Shown piece by piece: positions 1 through 12,100 of a DNA stretch of 64,000 nt. This stretch comes from Liolophura sinensis. Its lineage: Eukaryota; Mollusca; Polyplacophora; Chitonida; Chitonidae. The DNA is taken from contig NC_088302.1 of assembly GCF_032854445.1 (NCBI RefSeq), forward strand, positions 42,758,645-42,822,644, in the 5' to 3' direction. The notes under the pieces are model-generated. The model was not told the DNA's origin. It searched no databases and saw only the letters and a list, made by a program, of their open reading frames with translations. Numbering within the stretch: position 1 is the stretch's first letter; every line of letters starts with the position of its first letter. Both the position numbers and the translations under genes were made by a program.

Positions 1-37
1 AATATTAGAGTTATTATGTCGGCTCTTCAGCGTTTAT

Positions 38-44
38 ACATACC
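38..44 (-). other. Splice donor of the GPCR exon
   Basis: On the minus strand the exon ends ACAAG and the intron starts GTATGT, a near-consensus donor. It interrupts the glycine codon after residue 145 in phase 1. The open frame runs only a few codons past it before a stop, so splicing is needed to continue the receptor. Confidence 0.8.
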
Positions 45-479
45 TTGTAAGTACCGTATCAGGACGCAAATCGCCTCTCCAAATATAAAGTTTTTCATCA
101 GGGGAGGTATAAGAGTAAAAGGCATACAGAACAGAGCCAGCAAAAGGTCGCTTACAGATAGATTGATCAGAAACACGTTCGTCACCGTCCTCATGCGCTT
201 GTTCTGAATTAATGTGACAATAACCAGTGTGTTGCCTACCAGTGACAACAAGAACATGGCGCTATACAGAGGAATTAAGATCTCCTTCCCAAGCGCCGGT
301 GAAATAGCCACAGACTCGGGCGTGCTTTCAGTCACGTTCCAGGCAGAGACGTTTAGAACGGCACCCAGCTGCCCAGTTGTCCCGTCTTCCAAATCCTTCA
401 CCGTTAAGGGAACAAAAGAAGAATCCGTATTAATTTCGGATTCGACAACATCTTTAAACGCAGGCGAAGAGGAATCCAT
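44..479 (-). CDS. Cholecystokinin/sulfakinin receptor-like GPCR, first coding exon (partial gene)
   Basis: This exon encodes the N-terminus to the start of TM3 of a class A peptide GPCR, a plasma-membrane receptor expected to bind a CCK/sulfakinin-type neuropeptide. From the ATG at 479 it gives 145 codons plus one base. A roughly 60-residue extracellular tail has sequons N43-V-S and N48-V-T. TM1 (about 66-91) contains the GN motif with N83. The first intracellular loop is NKRMRTVTN. TM2 contains NLSVSDLLLALFCMP with D111. C138 is the extracellular TM3 cysteine. The loop-TM2-FIFG stretch is typical of CCK receptors. An open frame continues 24 bases upstream of the ATG but has no further ATG. 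The exon ends in phase 1 at a strong donor, within the YLQG motif at the start of TM3. TM3-TM7 must lie off the left edge. The CCK-type call is family resemblance; an orphan relative is possible. Confidence 0.85.
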
Positions 480-2468
480 GTTGAAACGAATCGAAAGTGA
501 CAACTAATAAGTGGCTTCTGTCATGCTTTAAACCGGAACCACATTTCATCAAATTACGTGTGCCAGGGTCACAACTAAAACCATATCTGGCGTTAAGTTA
601 AAGGAACATCCAGTTTTCGCGTGCTTTCTCGCACCCATCTTTGAAGTTGTTGAAGTTCATAAACTGTGACATAAATCCAGTTAGCCTTCCACAGACTGAC
701 ATTGGGAACACAAGCCTTCCACTTTGAAGAGTTCCTGTCCTAAACCAAACTCCTTTACACAACTTTCAGACTTCGTTAGGAATGCGTTCTGTAGCTTAAC
801 GCCTGTCCTTTTCCTCAAACAAATAGGGCCGCAACAAGACACAGAGAAAATCACAGTAAAAATCTTCCTGATTATGTATCGCTCTCATACCTTTGTGAAT
901 TCTTTTGGACTAAGTTTTGGTTGGCAAGATCGAGTTCATATCCTGCGTTGGCCTACAGCTTGAAGCTAATCAATCAGCCCGTGGTATCGATCCCGCGGGC
1001 AGAATACCGCCCTCTACACATCACGACATAAACACAGGCTTGTTTGGTAAATCTAGTGGAAATTTCGTCGGCATCTCCTCTGTGGGCGGACTGTCACTGA
1101 GGACTCGGTCGGTCAGAGCTGCCGAAGCCAGCTCCGATTCCGCCCCACTCTGATTGCGCGATCTGCCACATACACCAATAGCCAGAACGCAGGCGTCATA
1201 TGGAGCCAGGGGCCCTGTCACGGGCAAATATCCCCCCTCGTGCCGTTATTAAAATCACCGACGTCAGCTGGATCAATCGGCTTCCAATCAGCTGTCCAAG
1301 GGCGATGACCTTTGCCCTCTCAATGGTCAAGCGGTAATAAAAATCTTAATCATTTACAGGTCAATTCGTGTAATAGCTAGTTCTCAACTGGAGACTTTCG
1401 CCGCTCTGCTGTGCTTAGTCGTGGAATCACTGGAATACTACTAAACGTACAATAAAGTGGATTATACAGAAAATATCGGCGATAGCGTGGTACTTGATAC
1501 TTACTCAGAAGATCGCAGTGAAGTACTCTCACTCGACAACATTAAACATTCCCATGGCAGTATTGCTTCCATTCTTGATAAAAGCTTAAATTCTTGTACT
1601 GAGCCGGATTGAACTGATTCAAGAAGTATGTAATGACCAAACTAAGAGTCGACTGATTTCTTTAGACGAAATATTCTTGTGGGTAGACTTGAGTTTAAGA
1701 TAATGCGAATACAAAAGCATGGAGTGTGGAACCAAAAGAGATCGTGTGAAATGGTCATAAGTAACATGTGAAATCCGGCCCCTGTTAGTTTACCTCACTC
1801 AGAAGTCTTATTCTATCTGTTCACTTTAAAACAAACTTCACCAAAAGAAAAACAATCTTAAAAAAAGGAACAAATATCAACAGATAAACAAAACAGTACA
1901 TGATAAAACTGCGTGAAAGAGCCTTAGTGGTTTGCGTCATAATCGGTTTTGGGAAAATGATGAACGGTCCAGCTTAAACTCCTACACTGATCCCGTCATA
2001 CACTCGGATGGCTTTCCACTGTTTTGTATCTCCCCATCCAATGTGGAAACATTTTTATCTTCTCTGGACGTGATGCGGAGCAGTAACACTGTAAATGACA
2101 CTAACCGTCCATGAGATCTGATAGATGTTTAAGTAATCAGCCCATTCTTTGGACATTTTATAAACTTACCAAAACGGTATTGTATGTTTTAGATAAGAGA
2201 TCTGAGGATAATTTTTTTGACACTTGGACCAGAGTGGGGCACTGGTGCGAGGTTGCATTACCTATGATGGAGAGTGGACAGGAACAGATAAAGTGATTAC
2301 GCGCGATAACTGATACCTTAGTGCTGGGTTCTTTCTAGATTTTTGGCACTCTGGTAGTGTATTAAATTAGATATGTTTAGGTGTCGAATATCGATAAATG
2401 TAAAAATATGAATTTTTACCTTCTGTTACCTTTAACCTTTACTGTAGATGTTTTCTCTTATTAGCTTC
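480..2468. other. Upstream flank of the GPCR exon, no gene seen
   Basis: On the minus strand this is 5' UTR, promoter or an upstream intron of the receptor gene. I could not place a TATA box, transcription start or further exon with confidence. The short frames near 0.9-1.2 kb show no recognisable motif. Confidence 0.4.
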
Positions 2469-2736
2469 CATTCGACTCCAGCTGTAATGCATGTCACCTC
2501 AACCCAAAATATCCTAGCAGACTGTACTGGTGTATCATCCGGTTACATTTACACTCCAGAGATTTCAAGATTGAAGAAAAACATACACACATAAGAACCA
2601 CTCATTCGACTCCAGAGATAATACGTGTCACCTTGAGACAGTTGATCCCAAGGAGACTATACTTGAATATCAAAGGGCCAAAAAGAGTACTCCAAAGATC
2701 TTCAGACCGATAAAAAGAAACACAATGTATAAACAT
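2469..2736. repeat. Two-copy tandem repeat, about 134 bp
   Basis: The phrase CATTCGACTCCAG starts at 2469 and again at 2603. It is followed in both copies by a diverged but alignable stretch including GTCACCT, the AGACT(G)TA region, ACTCCA(G/A)AGAT and a final AAAAC. The copies are well diverged, so this is an old duplication. Confidence 0.6.
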
Positions 2737-3439
2737 GTTTGAGGGGGGATCAGTAGAAGACTGCTTCGTAGTACAATTGAAGCATTTAGTCTTTGTTAAT
2801 TTTAACTAAACTTACTATTTTGGGATTCAAGTACAGGTTGCTCGCATTGCGTTAGTTCTCTGTGTGGTTAGTATGATATGAAGTTGCTTTTGTGTGATTT
2901 TTTCACGTACTATTGACAATAACAATTTTGGGTTTGTAATCGGTCGCCGAAATTAGGTATGATCCTATTCCAGGAAGTGAAATTCTGATTTAGCCTGTGA
3001 AGAGCAGGGTGTGCTGAAGGTGCTAAATATCTACAGAATGAAACTCTTGTTCACCTGTGTTCACCTTTATAATCAGCTGGGAAAAATTTGGGAAACAACT
3101 TAATGGGTGACCTTAACAGAAGACAGCTCTTCGACTGAGCCAGAAAGTCAAGAGAATTTTTCCAGACTAATCAAACGGATTACTTCTGCCACTGATTCAC
3201 TCTTAAGTTCTTAGTTGCTCGGCTTGACATTTAAACAAAGAAACAAAGCTGGGCTCAGTTCTAAACAAGTCAAAACATAAAGAAATGTATAATGATCATT
3301 CTATGACTTTGTGGCCTTCGCGAGGGATATGTAACATTTGATATGTATGTCGTATTTCGATAAAGGTCAGCCAAACCCAAGGTCAACAAAGCCTAGTGAC
3401 ATTCTAAGAATAACTAATGTTGGACAAATTCAACATTTT
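2737..3439. other. No gene seen
   Basis: AT-rich sequence with no convincing frame, repeat or RNA gene. Confidence 0.4.
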
Positions 3440-3860
3440 TTAATAAATTTAAAAAAAACATGAGCTGCAAAATGCACTGTAATTTTAGTTTTGTGACCAG
3501 TTCTTTTCACAGTAGATTTACAAGATGTGCTGTTTAATATTTTCAACCGAAATAGTAGTATATTCCACATATACCATTGTAAATAATCAGTTAACTCCAT
3601 TGCAAATTAACAAACTCTACATATCTACAAAGAAAACCAGTGTACATTTACAGCAAAGTGCAATGTAAATGGTCAAACCGCTACAGTTTTACAGACAATG
3701 CTGTAAATACACATCGACTAGAGTAAAATTACACCACATAGGTGCAGAACTGCGCTGGAAAATGGTGTAAAACATTTACAACATGATTTGCTGTAACAAT
3801 ATACAGTACTTCAGACTGTAAATTTGCATTCAATTCTTACAGTGCATGGTTCAAACCGTG
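3440..3860. repeat. TTTACAGT/ACTGTAAA-rich block, MITE-like
   Basis: The motif CTGTAAA or its complement TTTACAG recurs many times within 420 bp, in both orientations (for example near 3650, 3690, 3700, 3815 and 3840). The same motif dominates 59,940-60,100. Non-autonomous DNA elements built on such motifs are known in animals. I did not find clear terminal inverted repeats or a target duplication here. Confidence 0.45.
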
Positions 3861-6800
3861 AAACGTTATACACGTAGCAACAGTATGATTTGTTAGTTTA
3901 GGTTCTTTGCTGATTATCTACTATTTGTTCATGTAAATAGGTTAGCGGCCATAATTACTAGTAGAATGTGTGGGTATTGATGCTGTTAGTCGCCTCATAG
4001 TCTGACATAAGTATAAATTGCCTGGAGTAAGTACTGGTTCCGATTGTATTCTTCGATATATCCGCTTCCGAGAGCCAGCATTTTGCTCTAGTCTCGCCAA
4101 TAAGATCCTCAGTCGGTAGCCTCACGTGTGGCTCTAGCGATCTGGGTCGAGGTTGACGACAGTTGATAATATCACATTAACGGGGTTTGCGAACAAGGAC
4201 AATGGCCTCTATTCAATCGACCGGTTTCACTTTCTCCACCTTAATACTGCGTCAATTGAGCTGATTTATTATATTATTCCTCTCGTGATCGTCTGGAAAA
4301 GCCCTTAGTAATGGCTCCCGCATACTTATAGCTTCCATCCAGACCAGCTTTATCGCGCCATCCCAAATCTGAAATCGGACTGGCCGGCTTTTCAATAGGT
4401 GTAGAAATTGGACAAGGCCGATATTTTCAACGGATTTTGTATCTTATTACATTGTGTCAAATCTGATTTGAACCGACTTAAGTTTCCGCTGTACATGTAT
4501 TTAGCATATATTGCATTGGTAGGCAACAATGTCATGGTGCACCTGCCCTCTTGCCGCCGTCGTTTAAGTGAAGTATTCATGAGAGCAACTTAAAACACTA
4601 ATAAAATAAACCTGCCCTCTTATTTTTCAAAGAATGACGCTGGCAGCTTGAGATAAAATAAGTTATTATTAGTTGATTACATCCCTTACCAAAACCTGTA
4701 GCCCGCAAGTGTATTCAGTGTAGGTACCATGGTCAGATTAAAAGCTCAAACTTTTCTTGTCAAACAAGGAAGATATTCTTAATGCCCTTATCGTCTAGTG
4801 AATTTGGTGTAAAGGAGAAAGTGGATTATAACCAGGGATAGGACGGTGTCCGCTTTGTTTCAAAAATTGCGTTTGTTCACGCCATGATTCCCTGGAGATT
4901 TGTGCGACCGGACGGGGGGATAACCTACATAGTTGATCCATAATGTCCAAAGTCACTTGTAAATCATTCCGACTGGTCTACTGGCGAGATTGCATTAGCG
5001 GTGTTATATCACAGAGCCTCCCAGCTGAGAAGAACTGGCGTCCGAAATGATTGGGACCCAGTGAATTATTACTCAATTAGGGAAAATATTCTTCCTTGGT
5101 GTCAACAAATGGCACGGACGAAGGCCAGCTTGATATATTTATGGTATTGAATTACCCTCCTGTCGTTTTGCTTCTTCGGTTACGAGAACTGCTTTAGTTT
5201 AATGTCTACAGAACGGTGATAGCTGTGACACGTTATTTTCTCATTCAATTAATATAAAACTTGGCCCTCATCGGAAATAACTATACTGTGCTTCTGCGCA
5301 GATGTTCCGGAACTAGCTAGAAGATCATCTGCCGAAGACAACCTAATCATTCGCTGCCATGTGAATAAGGCAGGCGATCAGATGTCGTCGGGTTTACTCC
5401 TGTTCCCTGCGGCAAATTATTAGCATAATGAGAAAACATAGTTGAGTTACGCGTTGAGGAATTTATCAATACACAAGGTTGTTTAAGACAAGAAGAAAGT
5501 AGGAGTGCTGGGGTTAAAACAAGATGCCAAATTGACGCCATTAGTGGGCTGATTACTTAATGTGCTCTGGAATATTTGTGCTTTGTAATAGTTCTCATCT
5601 TGTTTTGTTTCTACTTATCCACCTTGGTTTTACCTTGACTTCACCTTCGTTTCGAGAGTACATAGCTATGGTGAAAGTGCAACCTGTTACTCTGTGTCTT
5701 AACGAATCTGTAGCACTTCATTAAAGAACAGCAATACGAGCAACTGACCACAGCGTCAAACTGACCGGGGCTCTCAGAGAAAGCACACAGCGTAATGCCA
5801 ATTAGACCAGCTGGTGTAACGTAACGACTGCTTCGCAAAACATCCTCCTGTCATAAATGTGTCGTAATACAACGGCGCAGCTAAATAAACTTTGTGACAG
5901 CTGTGTGAACGCTGTAAATGAGTGGGAGCCATTGCTGCCTGTCTGCTCAGATTGAGCGCTTGAAATAGCAATTATAAATAAACTCGACGCTCGCAGCAAA
6001 ATTTCTTAGGAACTGCGGATTGTTAAAACGCTGAGAATGAGATGGAGCGAGCAGGGGAAGAGCTGGAGCTTTAATCGGATGAGACGATATTCGATTTGTC
6101 CCATTTGATCCAGTGACTACGCCAGAATGTAGAGAGGCGAGGGTTACACTTAATGCATGCTATCATAAAGCAGCCCATTGGCGTCTCGAAGACGTTTGAA
6201 GCCAGCATACTCAATTTCCAGTCACCGAATTACATTCACGTGATGCTGGCTTCAAGGCCTACAAGATGTTGCCGCGTTTGACAATTTTATTGGACAGGAA
6301 TTGCGTTTCCATATCCAAAGTGTCCCGAGGCCTACACACTTCTTATACACAGCCGTGATCCGAGGCAACTTGCAGGAACTATCTTAAGCGGTGTCGCAAC
6401 GGTCATGAACAAATGCGCTTCTCTGGCGATTCTCTTCGATTTCAGTTGAAGTTCAGGGAAGACCGGTCGTACCCGTCCAATATTGTTAAACTGATATGAA
6501 AAACATGAACAATGCTACTCCAATGGGCGGAGAAAATGAAGGTTTAAAAGCACATGTCCTTATATCAAAAATAATTTTTAAACCTTACTTGTGAAGACCT
6601 TTTATCTTAAGCCTTTACACTTTTACTCAAGGCATTAACCTTTGGCTGACATTCATAAAGTACGTGTATAGTAACAATATTGCTGTTTAGGGCTTTTAGG
6701 TCATCCGCAATGCTCTAATAACCAGTGTGTAGTAAAACGTTTCGAAATGCAGATAGAATATTTGTATAGATTTTATTAGATGGTAAAATTAGCTACGTGT

Positions 6801-7230
6801 ACAATATGACATTTCATTGAATGGTCAACGGGAAATAAACCGGCTGTAATATTACAAAAAGCTTCCAATTTGACCTGGTACAAATTGGTCTCAGTTGAAC
6901 CCTTTCCCAAGCGCTTTAGTGAACAGTATGTAAATCACCAGGGCAGCAGCTGTGAGGTATTGTGTGTTTTGTGTTCATGACCGGGACAAAATAACTAAGC
7001 GTTGGCTGTGGAGGATACATTCATTTAGTCCAGGTTTATGGTGGTAAAACACCGTGGCAATTTTGTACGTTATCAGACAATTCCAATCGGGAAAAAGTAA
7101 GTGAGATACCAGATCTTATATCTGTGTTTTATAACAAAGGTTATGCCTATAACGCAGATAATGCTGTTTATAGGGCTCTCAGATATGTGTTAATCACGAC
7201 TGGGCTACCTACTTAATGATGATGTATACA
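3861..7230. other. No gene seen, apart from a hairpin at 6196
   Basis: Non-coding by eye. Short frames (for example the minus-strand ones at 5.3-6.0 kb) have no domain signature and no splice-site support. Confidence 0.4.
6196..6255. repeat. Perfect 13-bp inverted repeat (hairpin)
   Basis: TTGAAGCCAGCAT at 6196-6208 is the exact reverse complement of ATGCTGGCTTCAA at 6243-6255, with 34 bases between. It could be a small foldback element or chance; no flanking target duplication was seen. Confidence 0.7.
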
Positions 7231-7370
7231 CTGTACGTGTTTGTTCGGCAAAGGTCTGGCAGCAACCTGCATTTTTCCCGTTTTCCTTTCACCATAATGC
7301 TGGGAGCTATATTAAAAGTTAAATATTCTGAATATGGCGTAAAATATCAATCAAGTAAATAAATAAATAT
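7231..7370 (+). mobile_element. SINE1 fragment (tRNA-derived, AATA-tailed), degraded
   Basis: The 3' half of the SINE that recurs through the window. It has GGTCTGGCAGCAACCTGC, then the CACCATAATGCTGG core, then a tail region close to GGCGTAAAA(C)A(C)CAATCA, and ends in AAATAAATAAATA. The tRNA-like head is missing and substitutions are many. Confidence 0.7.
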
Positions 7371-7623
7371 AGCCCCAAAAGGTTGTGACATTTTGTGTAT
7401 AAGTAACAAAGGGTTATATAGGCGTTGGTAATGTCGATATAAAAGACAATCGCGACGAAATACGTTACGTAACTTTAGCAAGGTGTAAAGAGTGGGACAA
7501 ATAAATTCGCTTGCCCTGAAATGGTGCTCAAACACCTGGATATATGGAACATACAAGGAATTTTTGTGGTCACTGTGTCACCATTATCTCATCATTTATT
7601 ATAGAAAGATATTTATAATGTCG

Positions 7624-7770
7624 CCCAGGGGAAACCCTCGACAATCCACACGTTCGTACCAGATCTTCCCACGTGGAAAGGAAGTCAGCATGGACTTGAA
7701 CTCAGGCGATCGTATTAGTGAGAGGCACCTGGGTCCTTGCACCGCGCTGGCACGTTAACCACCTCGGCAG
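7624..7770 (-). mobile_element. SINE1 fragment, head half
   Basis: Read on the minus strand this is the tRNA-related head and middle of SINE1. It shows the TTCAAGTCCA B-box-like stretch (plus strand TGGACTTGAACTCA), the GAGAGGCACCTGGGTC linker and the GCGCTGGCACGTTAACCACC head. The AATA tail is missing. Confidence 0.7.
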
Positions 7771-10499
7771 CAAAGGCTCTCAATATTACTGATACTTGTT
7801 TAACACTATAGAGTTATGATTGACGACATGTTTTGCTAAATACATAAAACAGGTGATAATCACAGATGATGAGATTATTCTTCATGATGATTGCAACATC
7901 GTTCTGACACTGATATCAAAACGTGGAGAACTCCAGCATTCGACTCGATTTCTTTCTAAAATTAAAATTAAAAGATTAAAAAGTTTTAAAAGTTTAACTA
8001 GTGTTGACGAGTTAAACGATAGAACATTTTGGCTTTAAGTATTCAGTTCCTGGTGTACTTGCTACCCGTCAGTTCCCATCGTGCCACGCGACAAATGTGA
8101 GATCAGGGGTAAGAACTGCCACTCAGCACAACAAATTTCCGGACTTGGCCGAATATTTTAACGACCAAGAAGTTATCACCGCACAACACAAATGGGAAGA
8201 GCGGAGTTTTCTTTGATGTTTTGTGTGATAGAACGGCGTAGTCATTTGTCAAACGCACTAGCCGTTGGAAAACGTTTTTTTTTTTTGAATGCTCAAGTGT
8301 TGGTTCGTTCAATTATTTATCCAATTACCTTTAAAGCGCACAAATGAGCAATCCATGTTTTATTCACATCTGTTAACAAAAGGTCTGCGATGAAAGCAGC
8401 TTCATGTAAAAGAAATAAAGCGCCTTTTTGAAGCTGGACATACTATTGTCGACATTTACACTTAGATTTGTGACATAAATTTCACAGAACATGCACACCA
8501 AAGAATTCATAATATTCTTAGTTGCGATTTCCTTGCAACCCGCATTCAGAGGTATGACTGCGCTAAAACCGCCTCGCTGAACTATACAGATGGATGACAG
8601 AGGGCAATAACCGTTCTGGAGAGAGCTTGACAGAAAACATATATTCGATTTTTGGTGGTTTCTGCCAGTTATTTACAGAGACTGCTTATTACAAGAATAA
8701 ACATAATCCAGCTCAGCATCAGTCCATATCTGGCAGAGGAGATGTGTGTAGAGAAGATTGCATAAGTCAGCGCTGACAAATCGCCTAAGACACTAACCCT
8801 TAGTCATTGTCCAGAAATGATTTATGCCGAGTACAAAATCATAGGCGATAATCTTACGGACAGCATGACGGATTGCTCAGCTGCTAACAGCAGTGTTGGT
8901 CGCTTTCGATTTTTCAGATTACAAATATCTTCAATTCCCAGAGACCAGAAAAAATATATTATATTCTACATCGAGGTGATGGATATTGCCTACATGTAAA
9001 TTGTATTAAACCGATGGGAAGCGATAGCAAAATCATTCACGTCTCCGCCGAATTCTATGGCACTTCCAATTTTTGTCACAATTTTCCACACTTGATGTCC
9101 GCCACCAATGAAATTTTATTTTAAATGAATCGATATCTAAAAAAAAGCCACTTAATCTAGCAATCATCAACGAAGTGAAGTAGTGAATGCATGGGTTGGA
9201 CAAGCCGAGCATTCACAGGGCGGCTAAGTACTATCCAGTAAGCACAAACTGACTTACAATGCATACAGCAAAGTAAACACATGTAAGTGGTAGAGATTTA
9301 GTTCCTGACTTGAACTCTTCGAAGCATATGCGATGATGTAATATCGTATTTACACTCTGATAACGTAATCAATGGTGTTTAGTAATGACTGATCGATAAA
9401 TCACAATTCCACCGATCTTTTCAAGAACAATAAATTCAAGACAGCTATTCCAAAGTTGATTTTTCAGACTTAAAGTATCATCGAAAGGTACGTTTTAAAT
9501 TGCTTTCATCGATCAAGAAAACTGTCTAATGTCGAGTCAAGTCGTGAGAAAATGAAATAATCGTACACTTTTTACGCTAGATTATCGATTACATTCGGGA
9601 CATGTCTTTACCCTTCTCTCTGAGATGTCACTTCATTTCCTTCATAGATTCGGATACCTAAAATTAGGGGAGAAAAAATATTATAAAAAAGAAGAGCTGT
9701 GAAATTTCAGCCTACTTTATCTTTCCAGCCTAGTAAAAAATACTGTGCTTCACAGTGTTTACCTCTAACTTTAGCAAGTTAACCCTCAACGTTGTCTACA
9801 CAAAAAATCGAATACTATTTCGGCACTGCCGTTTTCATAACCTAATAGACTGCTCTGGAGATTTTCACTGATATGCTTTTTTTCAAAATCCCGATCTGAT
9901 TCCCAAGAGAGTCAAGATATCGGGTTAATAAGGACAAGTCTAACCACGATAATTTTAAGTGCCAGTAAAAGCGTTTATCTGTTCGGTTGGAGTTTTAACC
10001 TTAACGTTACTTAAGGTTATTTCACTGACATAAGGGCTCTTCATGGATGATGAAAGCGGGGAGAACCCAGGGAAAACCACCGAAGCTCGCCAGTTTTCAA
10101 ACTGAGCAAACCGCGAAAGACAAGTGAGGGTTACACACCCGCTGTCCACGTGGCTGACACAAGTGTTACTCCAGCTGACCGCATCGAGTGAGCATGACCA
10201 GAACACTGATCAATCAAAGCACCCTCTAGCGGTGAACAAGATTGCTACGTACATGATTGATTGTAAAGCTAATGCATATTCTATTGAAATGACAGGCTGC
10301 ATATTTGCATGCTCTGCCTTGTTCTATATAGACGTATTTAATACAGATATAATTGACGAGCTCGTATTGTCACGGCTCATTTCTAGGAATGCATGCGTTA
10401 TTCAGTGCGTGTCTGACACGAAAATGAATCAAAATTGTTAGACTGGCAAAGCAGGGCAAACTGACCTGCTGTGCTCGGACGTTTGATAGTGTATTGATG
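7771..10499. other. No gene seen
   Basis: Contains a 72-codon frame at 7820-8038 and an 83-codon minus-strand frame at 9955-10,206. Neither has a recognisable domain or convincing splice sites, and I do not call them genes. Confidence 0.35.
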
Positions 10500-10870
10500 C
10501 CTTTATGAACAGTTGCAATCAAAGCGCAACTGAGATACCTTGTTTAATTGTTTATTGACCTGGAACTCATTCATGGACTACGAATTTGAACTTTGATATG
10601 GAATTCATGCCTGGAATATCCACTGTCTGCCCGGCATCATTGAAAACTGATGACCGCTTCTCTCTTGTGTGTTACCGGCTTTATTTCCTATTTGTATAAT
10701 TTCTTACATACCTTTGTCTTTGGGAGTTAGTGTTAAACGTGGTTTTGGAAATGGATCTTGCGATTATTGATTCGGATCGCCCTTTACGGACTATGAATAG
10801 TATACGAATGTCGGACATGACGCTTATATTGTGTTATGTTTGCATTGAAACGTAATGTTTATCTAAAGTT
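10500..10870 (+). repeat. Partial, diverged copy of the A/B repeat family
   Basis: The stretch around 10,515-10,545 (GAACAGTTGCAATCAAAGCG, then ACTGAGATAC) matches copy A near 21,800 and copy B near 25,957. The stretch 10,722-10,850 (CTTGCGATTATTGA, then GTATACGAATGTC) matches copy A at about 21,980-22,100 in the same order and orientation. This is an outlying fragment, roughly 9 kb left of the main cluster. Confidence 0.6.
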
Positions 10871-11889
10871 TAACCTACAATGTTTCTTAAACTAATAACC
10901 AATCATGTAAAATCTGCAATATCTTTTTAAAATTAATAGTATACGAAAATGATGTAAAGAAGATCAGCAACAACAACCTATCTCTAACCTACAAAGCCAT
11001 GTACTTTGTTTTCTTGAATCACCAACCAAAGATGCAGAATTGGCAAGATCTTGTGAAAATAATGTGATACGTAAATGGCATCAAGTAGATGACCAACAAC
11101 AACGGGATTAGAACCGAAAACTTTTCTCTGAGGCTGGGACTGTGCATGTGAATATGCGTATTACCTGAAGAGTACTGACTTTTGCGTGTCTGGTCGCGCG
11201 AAAACACTATAGAGATATCACGTCATGAATAACACTCTCGGCACGAGGCAAATATTAACTCACGATGGTCGTCTGCTTGGCATAAAGAAGCAGCCGAGTC
11301 GACCCTTCGACCGATTATTATAGTAAGTACATCATTTAGGTAATAGAATTGGATTTTTGGATCCAATAATTTATTTTTGTGTATTTGGATGCTGACTGTA
11401 AAAACTGACACTTTTTCCCGGCTTAACTGTGTACAGTTGAATTACCGTCCACGTTTCAAGGTTTGTAGTAACTGAGGTGACAATACATGTCACGAAAGCC
11501 CGATTGCTTACAGTCAACATAGTCTAGGAATGCCTTTGCGAACCCTGTGGGCCATAAAGTTTTGAAGATTCAACAACAGTCTTCAAAGGAAATGTAAACA
11601 TCTCTCCTTGTATAAGGTTTACATGTGTTGACGAAAGCGTGTCTTATAGGAGACTGGTAACGATGAAACATTTGAATGAGTCAACTTGGTTAAACTTAGA
11701 AGACACAGACTTAATTTGCACTCACAATTCGACATTTATTTATTTCATTTTTCAAGTAAATAAATTTATTCTCTATACTTAAAGAACGATACTAGTTAGT
11801 TTTACGAGTAAAATAAACCTCAGTGTAGATCGACTTCGCCACGTGTGACGTACAGATTTGTACATCATGCACGCTGAAGATCAGCGGTT
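10871..11889. other. No gene seen
   Basis: No coding, RNA or repeat signal that I can support. Confidence 0.4.
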
Positions 11890-12100
11890 AGACTATGTAA
11901 ACGGCCACAAGAGCGTGGTCAAGGCTTACTGTCACCAAGACCCCGCAAACAGTGGAAGCGGGAAATGTACAAATTCTCTGTCCAAAGCCGAGTTTGAACC
12001 CGCACGTCCTGTGCCCTAGCGACTGAAAGGCAGGCGTGCATGTGTACGCGTATGAGAACGCCTTCTGAAATGCGCTTAACATGCTAGACCACAACACTTA
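11890..12100 (-). mobile_element. Possible tRNA-derived SINE of another family
   Basis: On the minus strand a TGGTCTAGCATG A-box-like sequence (plus 12,081-12,094) precedes a GGGTTCAAACTC B-box-like sequence (plus 11,990-12,001). The A-B spacing is long, about 80 bp, so this cannot be a tRNA gene. A SINE head is the best reading. No tail or target duplication was identified. Confidence 0.35.

Noticed and set aside
214-507. 97-codon plus-strand frame opposite the GPCR exon
   Set aside because: Shadow of the receptor exon on the other strand.
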